A DNA stretch of 64,000 bases from Yokenella regensburgei ATCC 49455 (GTDB taxonomy: Bacteria > Pseudomonadota > Gammaproteobacteria > Enterobacterales > Enterobacteriaceae). The notes beneath the pieces were generated by a model. It was not told where the DNA came from. It saw only the letters and a list, made by a program, of their open reading frames with translations, and ran no database searches. The DNA lies in NCBI RefSeq assembly GCF_000735455.1, contig NZ_JMPS01000020.1, positions 62,001 to 126,000 of the forward strand, given 5' to 3'. The position numbers were made by a program, and so were the translations under genes. This document shows, one piece after another, positions 27,670 to 37,541 of this stretch; position 1 is the first letter of the stretch; each line of letters begins with the position of its first letter.

Positions 27670-28683
27670 ATGAAACTCTCCCGACTTGCTCTGTTATCCG
27701 CGCTCGCCCTTGCCAGCAGCCCCGTCTGGGCCGACGGCGTGGTCACGGTCTATTCTGCTGATGGTCTGCATGACGGCGACAACAGCTGGTATCAGAGCCA
27801 GTTTGATGCCTTCACCAAAGCTACCGGCATTAAGGTGCAGTACGTCGAGGGTGGCTCTGGCGCCATCGTTGAGCGTCTGGCAAAAGAGCGCAGCAACCCG
27901 CAGGCAGACGTACTGGTGACGGTACCGCCGTTTATCCAGCGTGCCGCCGGGGAAAAACTGCTGGCAGATTTCACCCCGGAAGGTGCTGCTTCTGTCCCAG
28001 GCGCAACCCATCAGTACGCCCCGCTGGTCAATAACTACCTGAGCTTCATCTACAACGGCAGCCTGCTGAAAACGGCCCCAAACAGCTGGCAGGATTTGCT
28101 CGATAGCCGTTTCAAAAACAAACTTCAGTACTCCACGCCGGGCCAGGCGGGCGACGGCACGGCGGTTATGCTGCAGGCGTTCCACAGCTTTGGTGGTAAA
28201 GATGCGGGATTTGATTACCTTGGCAAACTGCAGGCTAACAACGTGGGGCCTTCCGCTTCTACCGGCAAACTCACCGCGCTGGTCAACAAAGGCGAGCTGT
28301 ACGTTGCCAACGGCGACCTGCAGATGAACCTGTCGCAGATGGCGCGCAATCCGAACGTGAAGATCTTCTGGCCTGCCGATGCCAAAGGCGAACGCAGCGC
28401 GCTGGCGCTGCCGTATGTGGTTGGTCTGGTCCAGAATGGCCCGCAGAGTGAAAACGGCAAGAAACTGATTAACTTCCTGCTGGCGAAAGAAGCCCAGCAG
28501 AGCGTCAGCGCATTGTCGTGGGGCCTGCCTGTACGCAATGACGTTAACCCGACGGACAGCAACTACAAGGCCGCGAAAGCCGCGATGGCTGGCGTTACGC
28601 CATGGCAGCCAAACTGGGATGAAGTGGCGACCTCCCTGCAGGCCGATATTGCCCGCTGGCACAAAGTGACCGACAGCGAGTAA
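27670..28683 (+). CDS. phnS: 2-aminoethylphosphonate-binding periplasmic protein PhnS
   Basis: 337 residues with a classical signal peptide ([21 protein letters not shown], cut near residue 21). It is a type 2 periplasmic-binding fold, AfuA/ThiB-like, with [17 protein letters not shown] at the mature N-terminus. It captures 2-aminoethylphosphonate in the periplasm for the PhnTUV ABC importer. It is first in phnSTUV and 5 bp from phnT. Confidence 0.94.
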   Translation: MKLSRLALLSALALASSPVWADGVVTVYSADGLHDGDNSWYQSQFDAFTKATGIKVQYVEGGSGAIVERLAKERSNPQADVLVTVPPFIQRAAGEKLLADFTPEGAASVPGATHQYAPLVNNYLSFIYNGSLLKTAPNSWQDLLDSRFKNKLQYSTPGQAGDGTAVMLQAFHSFGGKDAGFDYLGKLQANNVGPSASTGKLTALVNKGELYVANGDLQMNLSQMARNPNVKIFWPADAKGERSALALPYVVGLVQNGPQSENGKKLINFLLAKEAQQSVSALSWGLPVRNDVNPTDSNYKAAKAAMAGVTPWQPNWDEVATSLQADIARWHKVTDSE

Positions 28684-28688
28684 CGGAT

Positions 28689-29798
28689 ATGCTGATGAAA
28701 AATACGACCTGGCGCGCCGAGGCGGCAGCCGACACTTCGGGGATCACCCTGGATTCATTGCGCGTTTCTTACCACGGCAACGTGGTACTGAAGCCGCTGT
28801 CTTTGACCATTGAACCTGGTGAAGTGCTGGCGTTGATTGGCCCCTCTGGCTCCGGGAAAACCACGGTGCTGCGGGCGATTGCAGGCTTTGTTCAGCCGGC
28901 GGGCGGGCGTATTTTGATCGGCGACACGGATGTCACCCACCTGCCGCCTTACCAGCGTGGGCTGGGAATGGTGGTACAGAACTACGCGCTGTTCCCGCAC
29001 ATGAAGGTGGAAGACAACGTCGCCTTTGGCCTGCGGGCGCAGAAACAGCCGAAAGCGCTGATTGCCGATCGGGTAAAAGAGGCGCTAAAAACCGTGGGGA
29101 TGGCCGATTACGCCAGCCGCTACCCACATCAACTTTCCGGCGGTCAGCAGCAGCGCGTGGCGATTGCCCGCGCTATTGCCGTGCGTCCGCGCGTGCTGCT
29201 GCTTGATGAACCGCTGTCGGCGCTGGATGCACAAATCCGCCACAGCATGGTGGAAGAGATTGCCCGTCTGCACCGGGAACTGCCGGAGTTGACCATCCTC
29301 TACGTCACCCACGATCAGACCGAAGCCCTGACCCTCGCCGACAAAATCGGCATCATGAAGGACGGGGAGATGATTGCCCATGGGGAAACCCATCAGCTCT
29401 ATCACCAGCCGCCAAACCGTTTTGCGGCAGAATTCCTTGGCCGCGCCAATATTCTCTCCGCTACTGCACTCAACGTGACCGCCGCACCCGGGCGCGTCGC
29501 CGTCAGTTGCGGCGGCGGCATCGTCTCTGCCTGGAGCCAGGGTATTCACCATGGTCATAACAAGCTGCTGTGTATTCGCCCCCAGCACCTGAGCCTTGCG
29601 CCGCGCTCGGCGCAGAGCAACCGACTGAACGGTACGCTCACGTCGGTGCACTGGCAGGGCGACCTGACCCATTTGCTGTGCGATGTCGCCGGAGAGGCGG
29701 TGCGCATTGTCCTCACCCATATCGACAGGTTGCCGACTCCCGGTGAGACGCTGTCGTTGTGGTTCGAAGCCGACGACGCCGTACTGATTGAGGTGTGA
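28689..29798 (+). CDS. phnT: 2-aminoethylphosphonate ABC transporter ATP-binding protein PhnT
   Basis: 369 residues. Walker A is GPSGSGKTT (about residues 51-59), the signature is LSGGQQQRV, and Walker B is VLLLDEPLSALD; the C-terminal third is a TOBE-type regulatory domain as in spermidine/iron importers. It powers the PhnUV permease. The ATG at 28695 is a possible alternative start. It is followed at one base by the start of phnU. Confidence 0.94.
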   Translation: MLMKNTTWRAEAAADTSGITLDSLRVSYHGNVVLKPLSLTIEPGEVLALIGPSGSGKTTVLRAIAGFVQPAGGRILIGDTDVTHLPPYQRGLGMVVQNYALFPHMKVEDNVAFGLRAQKQPKALIADRVKEALKTVGMADYASRYPHQLSGGQQQRVAIARAIAVRPRVLLLDEPLSALDAQIRHSMVEEIARLHRELPELTILYVTHDQTEALTLADKIGIMKDGEMIAHGETHQLYHQPPNRFAAEFLGRANILSATALNVTAAPGRVAVSCGGGIVSAWSQGIHHGHNKLLCIRPQHLSLAPRSAQSNRLNGTLTSVHWQGDLTHLLCDVAGEAVRIVLTHIDRLPTPGETLSLWFEADDAVLIEV

Positions 29799-29799
29799 G

Positions 29800-30663
29800 A
29801 TGTCGATGACCCTGACGTTACCCCGCACCCGAAGGCCTTCGCGCCCGTGGCTGTGGATCCTGCTGCCGTTGCTGATACTGGCAATGCTCTTTTTCTACCC
29901 GCTGGTGCTGATTGCCAGTGAAGCGCTGCGCGACAGCAGCGGACACTGGAGCCTGGACACTTTCTGGCAGGTAGTGGAGTCCCGTCGCTTCAGCGGTGCG
30001 TTGCTTAATACCCTGCAGATTGCCGTTTTTGCCACACTGGGTTGCCTGCTGCTTGGCAGCGTACTGGCGCTTATCCTGGTGTTTATCCCGTTCCCCGGCA
30101 GCGCGCTGATGGGCCGGATTATCGACACCGTCATCGCGCTGCCGACCTTTCTGATTACCCTCGCGTTTACCTTTATCTACGGCTCGGCGGGGTTGCTCAA
30201 CGGCGCGCTGATGTCGCTTTACGACTTTGCGTTACCGCCGGTGGATTTCCTCTATTCAATGCAGGGGGTGATTCTGGCGGAGATCACCGTCTTCACCCCG
30301 CTGGTGATGCGCCCTCTGGTCGCGGCGCTAAGACAAATAGATAAAAGCCAGCTGGAAGCGGCAAGCATTCTCGGTGCGCGCCCATGGCGGGTTATTGCTC
30401 AGGTGATTTTCCCGGCAGCGCTGCCGGCGCTGATGGCGGGGGGCAGCCTGTGTCTGCTGCTGACCACCAACGAGTTCGGCATCGTGCTGTTTATCGGTGC
30501 GAAAGGGGTAAATACCCTGCCGATGATGGTCTACAGCAAGGCGATCCTTGAATCGGATTACAGCGTGGCCTGCATGATTGCGCTGATCAATATCGCGCTG
30601 TCGCTGGCGTTGTTTGCCGTCTACCGCCTCGCCGCCGCCCGCAGCGGCGTAAGGAGTTCCTGA
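29800..30663 (+). CDS. phnU: 2-aminoethylphosphonate ABC permease PhnU
   Basis: 287 residues from ATG 29800 (MSMTLTLPRTRR), the Salmonella length; an earlier in-frame start would overlap phnT. There are six helices, and the EAA loop (LEAASILGARPWRVIAQVIFPAALP) couples to PhnT. Its stop overlaps the phnV start by one base. Confidence 0.93.
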   Translation: MSMTLTLPRTRRPSRPWLWILLPLLILAMLFFYPLVLIASEALRDSSGHWSLDTFWQVVESRRFSGALLNTLQIAVFATLGCLLLGSVLALILVFIPFPGSALMGRIIDTVIALPTFLITLAFTFIYGSAGLLNGALMSLYDFALPPVDFLYSMQGVILAEITVFTPLVMRPLVAALRQIDKSQLEAASILGARPWRVIAQVIFPAALPALMAGGSLCLLLTTNEFGIVLFIGAKGVNTLPMMVYSKAILESDYSVACMIALINIALSLALFAVYRLAAARSGVRSS

Positions 30664-31460
30664 TGTTAATCTGGTCACGTAAAGGACGTATTGCTGCCGG
30701 TGCGCTGGCAACCGCGCTGTTCAGCGTTTTCTTCCTGCTGCCGCTGGTAGTTATCCTGCTCTCCAGTCTGACAAAACAGTGGAACAGCGTACTGCCAACC
30801 GGCTTTACGCTGGTGCATTTTGTGAATGCGTTTCGCGGTGCGGCGTGGGATGCGCTGTTCGCAAGCCTGGTAGTAGGATTCTGCGCCAGCCTGTTTGCAC
30901 TGCTGTGCGGCGTGTGGGCGGCGCTGGCGCTGCGGCAGTACAGCGCGAAGGTGCAAAAATATCTCGGGATGGTGTTCTGGATGCCGAGCGCGATCCCATC
31001 GGTATCGGTGGGGCTTGGCATTCTGGTGGCCTTCAGCCAGGGGCCGATGCAGATGAACGGTACTTTGTGGATTGTCCTGGTCGCGCACTTCGTGCTGATC
31101 TCGGCGTTCACCTTCAGCAACATTTCTACCGGCCTGACGCGCATTTCGGCGGATATTGAGAACGTAGCCTCAAGCCTCGGCGCGTCGCCGCGCTACCGGC
31201 TGCTCAATATCACCTTACCGCTGCTGATGCCGTGGATGATCTCTGCGCTGGCCCTCAGCCTGTCATTATCGATGGGTGAGCTTGGGGCCACGATGATGAT
31301 CTACCCGCCGGGCTGGACAACCTTGCCGGTGGCGATTTTCAGCCTCACCGATCGCGGCAATATTGCCGACGGCGCCGCGCTCACCATCGTGCTGGTAGGG
31401 ATTACGCTGTTGCTGATGATGAAGCTTGAACGCATTGCCCGGCGCTTAGCTGAGCGCTAA
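30663..31460 (+). CDS. phnV: 2-aminoethylphosphonate ABC permease PhnV
   Basis: 265 residues, the second membrane subunit, with six helices and the EAA loop IENVASSLGASPRYRLLNITLPLLMP. It forms the heterodimeric pore with PhnU. It is last in phnSTUV, convergent with yicS with no gap between the stops. Confidence 0.93.
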   Translation: MLIWSRKGRIAAGALATALFSVFFLLPLVVILLSSLTKQWNSVLPTGFTLVHFVNAFRGAAWDALFASLVVGFCASLFALLCGVWAALALRQYSAKVQKYLGMVFWMPSAIPSVSVGLGILVAFSQGPMQMNGTLWIVLVAHFVLISAFTFSNISTGLTRISADIENVASSLGASPRYRLLNITLPLLMPWMISALALSLSLSMGELGATMMIYPPGWTTLPVAIFSLTDRGNIADGAALTIVLVGITLLLMMKLERIARRLAER

Positions 31461-31751
31461 TTACATGTCCGGACACTGTACCCGAGCCAGCGCATCCTGA
31501 TAGTTCTTCGGATTGTTTCTCTCAAGCGCCAGCGTGGCATCGCGCACGTGGCGCTTGTTCTCTTCAGAAGAGAGAATTTTGTTGGCGAAGTCGGTATCGC
31601 TCATGCTGGCTTTGGGGGTGCAGACTTTGCGGATATCCTTCATTACCTGTTGCTTATTCTGTTCAAACTGCAGGCCTTTCAGCGGCGAATCGGCGTGGGC
31701 CACCGGGACTGCCAGGCAGGCGGCAAGGTAACACAACGGCATTAGCTTCAT
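31461..31751 (-). CDS. yicS: small secreted protein YicS
   Basis: 96 residues with a signal peptide (MKLMPLCYLAACLAVPVAHA, cut near residue 20). The mature part has two cysteines (VCTPK and VQCPDM), which could form a disulfide in the periplasm. It resembles E. coli YicS in length, motif order and place beside nepI and yicL; the function is unknown. In E. coli nlpA separates yicS from yicL; here only 34 bp do. Confidence 0.8.
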   Translation of the reverse strand: MKLMPLCYLAACLAVPVAHADSPLKGLQFEQNKQQVMKDIRKVCTPKASMSDTDFANKILSSEENKRHVRDATLALERNNPKNYQDALARVQCPDM

Positions 31752-31785
31752 GATGGTTCCTCTCGTCTCGTTTCTGTTCTATCAA

Positions 31786-32691
31786 CTATACCCTTGCTTT
31801 GACTCTTCTGCGCGAATCCAGCGAAATCAAAATCACCGAGGACACGATAAGCAGCGTGCCGAGCCAGTCCGGCAGGGTGAAGCTCACACCCAGAAGCAGC
31901 AGCGACAAAAACGCGCTGCTGAGCGGTTCAGCGCAGCTCAGAATGCTGGCCTTTGGCCCACCAATCATCTGTGCACCTTTCAGATACAGGCTGAAGGTGA
32001 GCGAAGTGCCAATCACCACCAGATAGAAGAACGCCAGCAGCAGGTTGCCGGTAAAGGAGAAACTTGAGCCCTGCCCGGCGTAAAACGGCAGCAGCACCAG
32101 GCCGCCAATCAGCATACTCCAGCCGACGATTGGCAATGTTCCGTAGCGGGCAATCAGCGTTGACGGGTAAGTGGTGTAAAACGCAGCGGCAAACGCCGAG
32201 GCAATTCCCCAGAACAGTGCGGCGGGAGAGATGGAGAGCGAGGTTGGGTTGCCGTGGGTCACCAGTAAAAACGTACCGACCAGCGAGGTGAAAATGGCCG
32301 TGAGCACCAGGTTCCCCGGACGCGCGCGGCGGACGATAGCAAACCAGGCCACGATAATTGTCGGTGAGAGGAACTGTAGCACCGTGGCGGTGGCGGCGTT
32401 GGATTTTTCAATCGTCAGCAGGAAAGTAAGCTGTACCGTGAGTGCGCCAACCAGGGAGAAGAACAGCAGGCTCAGGGCGTCCTGGCGATTGCGCAGGATA
32501 GAGAAAATTTTATCGCCGTGAACAAAAGAGAGCATCAGCAGGATAAGCCCGGCGAACAACAGGCGAATCATGGTCAGAAAGCCGGACGACATCTGACTTT
32601 GTTCCATGATGTACTGCGCGCAAACCCCTGAACTACCCCATAACACAGCGGCGGTCAGGACGTTCATCATCCCTCTTTTTGTGGAGCCCAT
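31786..32691 (-). CDS. yicL: EamA-family exporter YicL
   Basis: 301 residues, ten helices in two EamA repeats, very close to E. coli YicL (start [58 protein letters not shown]). The substrate is unknown. Its ribosome-binding site (AGAGGG) can pair with GCCCTCT 34 bp further upstream (32729-32735). It may be co-transcribed with yicS. Confidence 0.92.
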   Translation of the reverse strand: MGSTKRGMMNVLTAAVLWGSSGVCAQYIMEQSQMSSGFLTMIRLLFAGLILLMLSFVHGDKIFSILRNRQDALSLLFFSLVGALTVQLTFLLTIEKSNAATATVLQFLSPTIIVAWFAIVRRARPGNLVLTAIFTSLVGTFLLVTHGNPTSLSISPAALFWGIASAFAAAFYTTYPSTLIARYGTLPIVGWSMLIGGLVLLPFYAGQGSSFSFTGNLLLAFFYLVVIGTSLTFSLYLKGAQMIGGPKASILSCAEPLSSAFLSLLLLGVSFTLPDWLGTLLIVSSVILISLDSRRRVKARV

Positions 32692-32694
32692 GTT

Positions 32695-32735
32695 GCCCTC
32701 TTAGCGGTTTTCTCTCTTTTTTTGTGATAGAGGGC
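32695..32735 (-). promoter_or_regulatory. inverted repeat covering the yicL ribosome-binding site
   Basis: Read on the minus strand, GCCCTCT (32735-32729) pairs exactly with AGAGGGC (32701-32695), across a 27-nt loop rich in A. The second arm is the Shine-Dalgarno sequence of yicL, ending 4 nt before its ATG. This suggests folding-dependent translation, by inference. Confidence 0.5.
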
Positions 32736-32742
32736 ATCATAG

Positions 32743-32773
32743 CAGGAACCTGTCTGCGGGAGACAGGTTCCTG
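32743..32773 (-). terminator. strong hairpin after murP
   Basis: CAGGAACCTGTCT (32743-32755) and AGACAGGTTCCTG (32761-32773) form a perfect 13-bp stem with a 5-nt loop, 5 bp beyond the murP stop. No T run follows on the minus strand, so it may stabilise the 3' end or need Rho. Confidence 0.65.
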
Positions 32774-32778
32774 AGACG

Positions 32779-34224
32779 TTAACTTAAATCAACGTTTTTG
32801 CTGCCAAAAAGCCAGGTCAGCACAAAGCCGCAGAGATAGGCTACAACCAGCCCGGCGGCGTACACCGCCATCCCGGCGTAAATGCCATGGCCGGAGGTCA
32901 TCAGCGGCAATGCGACCAGACCGGAGGGACCGAATACGGTGTTAAGGCCAACCGGCAGCCCCATCCACGCGACAAGACCAATGAAGAAACCGCCGCAGGC
33001 ACCGCCGAGACAGGCGGTGATAAACGGCTTCATGCGCGGCAGAGTCACGCCGTAAATCAGCGGTTCACCAATGCCGAGGAATCCCGGAATGATGGCCCCT
33101 TTGATCTGCGTGCGCAGCAGCGCATCTTTTTTCGCCCGATAGTAGAGCGCCAGCGCGGCGCCTACCTGGCCTGCACCGGCCATCGCCAGAATGGTGAACA
33201 ACGAGTTAAAACCCTGGGCATCCATCAGCGCGAAGTACACCGGCACAAAGCCCTGATGTACGCCAAACATCACCGCCAGAAGGAACAACCCTGCCAGCAC
33301 CGCTGAGCCAAACGGGTTACCGTTCAGGTGCAGGAACAGCCATGACATACCGGTAAACAGGTAACCGCCAAGCGGCATGATGACGATAAAGGTCACTGCG
33401 CCCATGATAAGCAGCGTCACCGCCGAGGTCAGGATCATGTCGAGGTTGGCTGGCATCACGCTGCGCACCCGTTTCTCAACCCACGCGCCGATGATTGAGG
33501 CAATCAGCACGCCAATGATATTACCGCGAGGGTCAATGCCATGGCCGAAGAAGCTGGAGATCCCCGAGTAGAAACCGGTGGTGGCTTCCGGGTTGTAGCC
33601 CAGCACAAACAACGAGGCGATGATCGCCCCGTTCACCCCGGAGCCGCCAAACGCCTTCTGCGCGTTATAGCCAATCAGGATGCTCAGGAAGGCAAACATC
33701 CCTTTGCTGAACACCTTCATATAACCAATGAGTTCAACCAGCACCGCGTTGGGATGGGCGTTCTCCAGAACGAAGATTTGCTCCATCAGGGTGGCGAAGC
33801 CGAGCAGCAGACCCACGGCGATAAAGCCGGGGATAAGCGGGGTGAAGATGGTGGCGAATTTCGCAAGGAACTTCTGGATACTGCTGGTTTGCTTGCCCTT
33901 CATCTCCTGCTTTTTCGCCGCCGCAACGTCGGCAAGCGACGCGCTGGTGGAAACGTCACCCTGGGGTGCTTCTTCCAGTAGTTGGTTCATCAGTTCGGCG
34001 GCGGTTTGTGCTTTGCCGGGGCCAAGCACCACCTGGAACTGTTCATCACTGACGATAACCCCCATCACGCCGTCAATCTGGCGGATGGCGGCGACGTCGG
34101 CCTGGGTATCGTAACGCAGGGTCAGGCGCAGACGGGTCATGCAGTGACCGGCCTGCACCACGTTTTCGGCTCCGCCCGCATGGGTCAGGATCCGCGCTAT
34201 CATCTCTTTATTTATTTTTGCCAT
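32779..34224 (-). CDS. murP: PTS N-acetylmuramic acid transporter EIIBC (MurP)
   Basis: 481 residues. The N-terminal EIIB domain (about 1-85) has the phosphorylated Cys28 ([11 protein letters not shown]). After an Ala/Lys linker, the EIIC domain (about 110-470) has eight to ten helices and the [16 protein letters not shown] substrate motif. It imports N-acetylmuramic acid as the 6-phosphate and, lacking an EIIA, would borrow Crr. It lies 6 bp downstream of murQ. Confidence 0.93.
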   Translation of the reverse strand: MAKINKEMIARILTHAGGAENVVQAGHCMTRLRLTLRYDTQADVAAIRQIDGVMGVIVSDEQFQVVLGPGKAQTAAELMNQLLEEAPQGDVSTSASLADVAAAKKQEMKGKQTSSIQKFLAKFATIFTPLIPGFIAVGLLLGFATLMEQIFVLENAHPNAVLVELIGYMKVFSKGMFAFLSILIGYNAQKAFGGSGVNGAIIASLFVLGYNPEATTGFYSGISSFFGHGIDPRGNIIGVLIASIIGAWVEKRVRSVMPANLDMILTSAVTLLIMGAVTFIVIMPLGGYLFTGMSWLFLHLNGNPFGSAVLAGLFLLAVMFGVHQGFVPVYFALMDAQGFNSLFTILAMAGAGQVGAALALYYRAKKDALLRTQIKGAIIPGFLGIGEPLIYGVTLPRMKPFITACLGGACGGFFIGLVAWMGLPVGLNTVFGPSGLVALPLMTSGHGIYAGMAVYAAGLVVAYLCGFVLTWLFGSKNVDLS

Positions 34225-34230
34225 TGCCCG

Positions 34231-35133
34231 TTACCTGTTGGTTAACGCCTGACGAATATACCCATTGTTGGCGGAAAGCAGCGTTTTTGCCTCATCGGCG
34301 CTAAGCCCGGTCAGCACCATGACAATCGCGGTTTTACAGTGACGCTGGCTGGCATCGAGCGCCTGCTGTGCGGTTTCCCGGCTGCATTCAGTCGCTTCCA
34401 TCACGATGGAGACCTGGCGCTCGATAAGTTTGGCGTTGGTCGCTTCGACATCCACCATCAGGTTGCTGTAGACCTTGCCGATGCGGATCATCGCGCCGGT
34501 GGAGATCATATTCAGCACCAGCTTCTGCGCGGTGCCGGCTTTCAGACGCGTGGAGCCTGTGACCACTTCCGGGCCGACCTCTGGGGTAATTGCCGCATCG
34601 GCCAGCTGTGCCATTTCACCGTGCGGGTTGCAACTGATGATAGCGACGAAGGCGTTCTGGCTTTTGGCGTATTCCATGCCACCGATGACGTAAGGCGTGC
34701 GGCCGCTGGCCGCGAGGCCGACCAGCACGTCACGCTCGCAGAAGTTAATCGCCTGCAGATCGGCAGCGCCCTGAGTCTTGTTGTCTTCCACATTTTCAAC
34801 GGCGCGCAGAATGGCGGTATGGCCGCCAGCGATCAGGCCAACTACCTGTTCATGGCGGGTGCCGAAGGTCGGCGGGCATTCGCTGGCATCAAGAATACCG
34901 AGGCGGCCAGACGTCCCCGCCCCCATGTAAATCAGACGTCCACCGGCCTGCAGTGCGGCGGCGGCTTTATCGACCACCTGCGCAATTTGCGGCAGGTAAG
35001 GGGTGATGGCGTGCGGCACCTGCTGGTCTTCGCGATTCATCACCGCCAGCATCTCTTCGGTGGAGAGGGTGTCAATGTGGGTGCTGTTGGCGTTGCGGCG
35101 CTCGGTCAGCAGTTTGCTCAGATCGATATTCAT
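34231..35133 (-). CDS. murQ: N-acetylmuramic acid 6-phosphate etherase
   Basis: 300 residues from ATG 35133 (MNIDLSKLLTERRN), close to the 298 of E. coli. It cleaves the lactyl ether of MurNAc-6-P to GlcNAc-6-P and D-lactate. The SIS domain has YMGAGTSGRLGILDASECPP, with Glu85 as the catalytic acid, and Glu116 (VEDNK) is the second. It is first in murQP. An upstream in-frame start at 35196 would run through the operator repeats and is rejected. Confidence 0.95.
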   Translation of the reverse strand: MNIDLSKLLTERRNANSTHIDTLSTEEMLAVMNREDQQVPHAITPYLPQIAQVVDKAAAALQAGGRLIYMGAGTSGRLGILDASECPPTFGTRHEQVVGLIAGGHTAILRAVENVEDNKTQGAADLQAINFCERDVLVGLAASGRTPYVIGGMEYAKSQNAFVAIISCNPHGEMAQLADAAITPEVGPEVVTGSTRLKAGTAQKLVLNMISTGAMIRIGKVYSNLMVDVEATNAKLIERQVSIVMEATECSRETAQQALDASQRHCKTAIVMVLTGLSADEAKTLLSANNGYIRQALTNR

Positions 35134-35168
35134 AATGACCTCATGTTCATTCAATGAGCTCAGTATAA

Positions 35169-35217
35169 TGAATATTTTATTACAATGCAGGTGCATGAAT
35201 GGAATTTTTTATTACAA
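35169..35217 (-). promoter_or_regulatory. tandem 17-bp repeats at the murQ promoter
   Basis: TGAATATTTTATTACAA (35169-35185) and GGAATTTTTTATTACAA (35201-35217) match at 15 of 17 positions and are 32 bp apart, about three helical turns. A -10-like TATACT on the minus strand (35167-35162) adjoins the first. This looks like an operator for an RpiR/MurR-type repressor. Confidence 0.6.
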
Positions 35218-35247
35218 CTGTGACGGCGCTGACATCAGCTGCGCAAA

Positions 35248-35895
35248 TCAGGCGTTGAGGCCGCTGCTCATCATCGCCAGCGCATGGCGCACGATATCGT
35301 CATGGGTAAGGTTCGCCAGCCGCGGGTCATTGCGCATTCGGGAAAACGGCACCAGCACCAGGCTCAGCAGGGTAGTGAATAGTAGCTCCGGGGCAAGCGT
35401 TGGGTTAATTTTCCCTTCCCGCTGCCAGTGGCGCACGGTCTCCAGCGTCTGCTGATAGCGGTCATCGCCAAAACGGGCATGCATGTGCTGGCGTAGCACC
35501 GGCATCTCGCCGATGGCTTCCTGCATCCACAGCGGCGCAAACCAGGTGTGCTGCGCGGCCTGCTCTGCCAGCGCTTTCACCATCATGGTGAGCGCGGTGA
35601 CCGGGGAGTCCGTATGTGCGGCAAACTCGGCGCTGATAGCGCTTCGCAGTGGTAAAAAACGCTCTTCAATCACCGCGTCCAGCAGTTGTTCCCGGGAGTT
35701 AAAGTAGTAGTGCAGCATCGCCGGAGTCACTCCCGCTTCGCGGGCAATGGCGTTGAGCGAGGTGCGGGCGATCCCCATCTGAGAAAACAGGTGCAGGGCG
35801 ATATCCATCAGCTGTTCGCGGCTGGCGGTTTTCTTTTTACCGCGTGGCCGACCGGGCTTACGTGGTGCGTCAGAATTGTCTTTTAATGCTGTCAT
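35248..35895 (-). CDS. TetR-family repressor
   Basis: 215 residues. A basic N-terminal tail (RKPGRPRGKKK, AT-hook-like) precedes the TetR helix-turn-helix (about residues 28-72; MGIARTSLNAIAREAGVTPAMLHYYFNSREQLL). The C-terminal ligand domain is of a general type (about 85-210). It is divergent from a DHA2 drug exporter, with an AT-rich palindrome in the 80-bp gap, so it very probably represses that exporter and itself. The inducer is unknown. Confidence 0.85.
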   Translation of the reverse strand: MTALKDNSDAPRKPGRPRGKKKTASREQLMDIALHLFSQMGIARTSLNAIAREAGVTPAMLHYYFNSREQLLDAVIEERFLPLRSAISAEFAAHTDSPVTALTMMVKALAEQAAQHTWFAPLWMQEAIGEMPVLRQHMHARFGDDRYQQTLETVRHWQREGKINPTLAPELLFTTLLSLVLVPFSRMRNDPRLANLTHDDIVRHALAMMSSGLNA

Positions 35896-35936
35896 CGCCT
35901 GGCGATCCCTTGACCTGAGTCCTGAATGAGATAAAT

Positions 35937-35958
35937 ATTAATTATATAGTTAATTAAT
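35937..35958. promoter_or_regulatory. palindromic operator between the TetR gene and the exporter
   Basis: ATTAATTA (35937-35944) and TAATTAAT (35951-35958) form a perfect 8-bp inverted repeat around TATAGT, which itself looks like a -10 element for the exporter. It ends 17 bp before the exporter ATG. Confidence 0.7.
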
Positions 35959-35975
35959 TTCAAGTGAGCGTATTT

Positions 35976-37490
35976 ATGGCGTCAGATCCGATGACACCAG
36001 CCTCTTCGACCTCGCCGCCGCTGGTGTCTTCCGTGCGGCTGCTGTTCAGCGCCCTGATGCTGGTCATGCTGCTGTCGGCGCTCGATCAGACCATCGTCTC
36101 TACCGCGTTGCCGACCATTGTAGGCGAGCTGGGCGGTCTGGAGAAACTTTCATGGGTGGTGACGGCCTACATTCTCACTTCCACCATCGCGGTGCCGCTG
36201 TACGGTAAATTCGGCGATCTGTTTGGCCGCAAGGCGGTGCTGCAAACGGCTATCGTGCTGTTTTTACTCGGCTCTGCCCTGTGCGGGATGGCGCAGAACA
36301 TGACGCAGCTGGTGTTAATGCGCGCGTTGCAGGGGCTGGGTGGCGGTGGGCTGATGGTGGTCAGCATGGCGGCGGTAGCGGATGTTATTCCGCCTGCGGA
36401 GCGGGGGCGCTATCAGGGGCTGTTTGGCGGCGTCTTTGGTCTGGCGACGGTTATCGGCCCGCTGATCGGTGGTTTCATCGTGCAGCATACTTCCTGGCGC
36501 TGGATCTTCTATATCAACCTGCCGCTTGGGCTGTTTGCCCTGCTGGTTATTGGCGCGGTGTTCCGCTCCGGCGGTAAGCGCAGCTACCACCAGATTGACT
36601 GGTTGGGCGCGATTTATCTCAGCATGGCGCTGCTGTGTATCACGCTGTTTACCACCGAGGGTGGTACGGTGCGCGCGTGGAGCGACCCGCAGCTGTGGTG
36701 CATTCTGGCCTTCGGGCTGGTGGGGATTGCCGGGTTCATTTATGAAGAGCGGCTGGCCTGGGAGCCGATTATTCCGCTGTCGCTGTTTCGTAACCGCAGC
36801 TTTCTGCTGTGCAGCCTGATGAGCCTGATTATTGGGATGTCGCTTTTCGGTTCGGTTACCTTCCTGCCGCTGTATCTGCAGGTGGTGAAGGAGGCCACGC
36901 CGACCGAGGCCGGGATGCAGCTGCTGCCGTTGATGGGCGGGCTGTTAATCACCTCAATTATCAGCGGACGCATTATCAGTCATACCGGGAAATACCGCCT
37001 GTTCCCCATCGCCGGTACGTTGGTGGCGCTGGCGGGCATGGTGCTGTTGACCCGCATTACCACTACCTCGCCGACCTGGCAGCTGTACCTGTTTACCAGC
37101 GTGCTGGGAATGGGGCTTGGGATGGTGATGCAGGTTCTGGTGCTGGCAGTGCAAAACAGCGTGGGCAAACATCAGTACGGCGTTGCAACCTCCGGCGTGA
37201 CGCTGTTTCGCTCGATTGGGGGTTCTGTCGGCGTGGCGCTGTTTGGCGCCGTGTTTACCCACGTTCTGCAGTCGAACCTGAGCCGCCTGCTGCCGCCCGA
37301 CGCCGAGTTGCCTGCGCAGATGAATCCGGTGGCGGTACAGCATTTACCGGATGCGCTGCGGCTGGACTATCTCGACGCCTTCGGAGCCGCCATCCACGCC
37401 GCATTCCTGATGGCCGCCGGTATCATGGTTATCGCGTTTCTGCTCTCCTGGTTCCTGCGCGAGACGCCGCTTAAGAGCACTCACCATTAA
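35976..37490 (+). CDS. DHA2-family (EmrB/QacA-type) multidrug MFS exporter
   Basis: 504 residues from ATG 35976, with GAG 7 nt upstream; GTG 35964 adds four residues. It has fourteen helices. [19 protein letters not shown] is the D1 motif of 14-helix exporters, and [13 protein letters not shown] is the A motif. No fused or adjacent membrane-fusion protein (EmrA-type) is present, so it is likely a stand-alone inner-membrane pump. It is controlled by the divergent TetR gene. The substrate is not predictable. Confidence 0.88.
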   Translation: MASDPMTPASSTSPPLVSSVRLLFSALMLVMLLSALDQTIVSTALPTIVGELGGLEKLSWVVTAYILTSTIAVPLYGKFGDLFGRKAVLQTAIVLFLLGSALCGMAQNMTQLVLMRALQGLGGGGLMVVSMAAVADVIPPAERGRYQGLFGGVFGLATVIGPLIGGFIVQHTSWRWIFYINLPLGLFALLVIGAVFRSGGKRSYHQIDWLGAIYLSMALLCITLFTTEGGTVRAWSDPQLWCILAFGLVGIAGFIYEERLAWEPIIPLSLFRNRSFLLCSLMSLIIGMSLFGSVTFLPLYLQVVKEATPTEAGMQLLPLMGGLLITSIISGRIISHTGKYRLFPIAGTLVALAGMVLLTRITTTSPTWQLYLFTSVLGMGLGMVMQVLVLAVQNSVGKHQYGVATSGVTLFRSIGGSVGVALFGAVFTHVLQSNLSRLLPPDAELPAQMNPVAVQHLPDALRLDYLDAFGAAIHAAFLMAAGIMVIAFLLSWFLRETPLKSTHH

Positions 37491-37520
37491 GCGGGGGTCG
37501 ACGTTCTCCGGGAAATTAAG

Positions 37521-37539
37521 CCCTCGTCGAAGGCGAGGG
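37521..37539 (+). terminator. weak hairpin after the DHA2 exporter
   Basis: CCCTCG (37521-37526) pairs with CGAGGG (37534-37539) with a 7-nt loop, in the short gap between the convergent exporter and GNAT genes. No T tract follows. Confidence 0.45.
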
Positions 37540-37541
37540 TG

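Noticed and set aside
27694-28662. 322-codon minus-strand frame opposite phnS
   Set aside because: It is a shadow of the phnS coding frame; phnS has a clear signal peptide, length match and operon place.
35248-35895. TetR gene as the regulator replacing MurR for murQP
   Set aside because: Its palindromic site lies on the exporter side, and the murQ repeats are direct repeats of another sequence. Divergent exporter control is the simpler reading, though not excluded by test.
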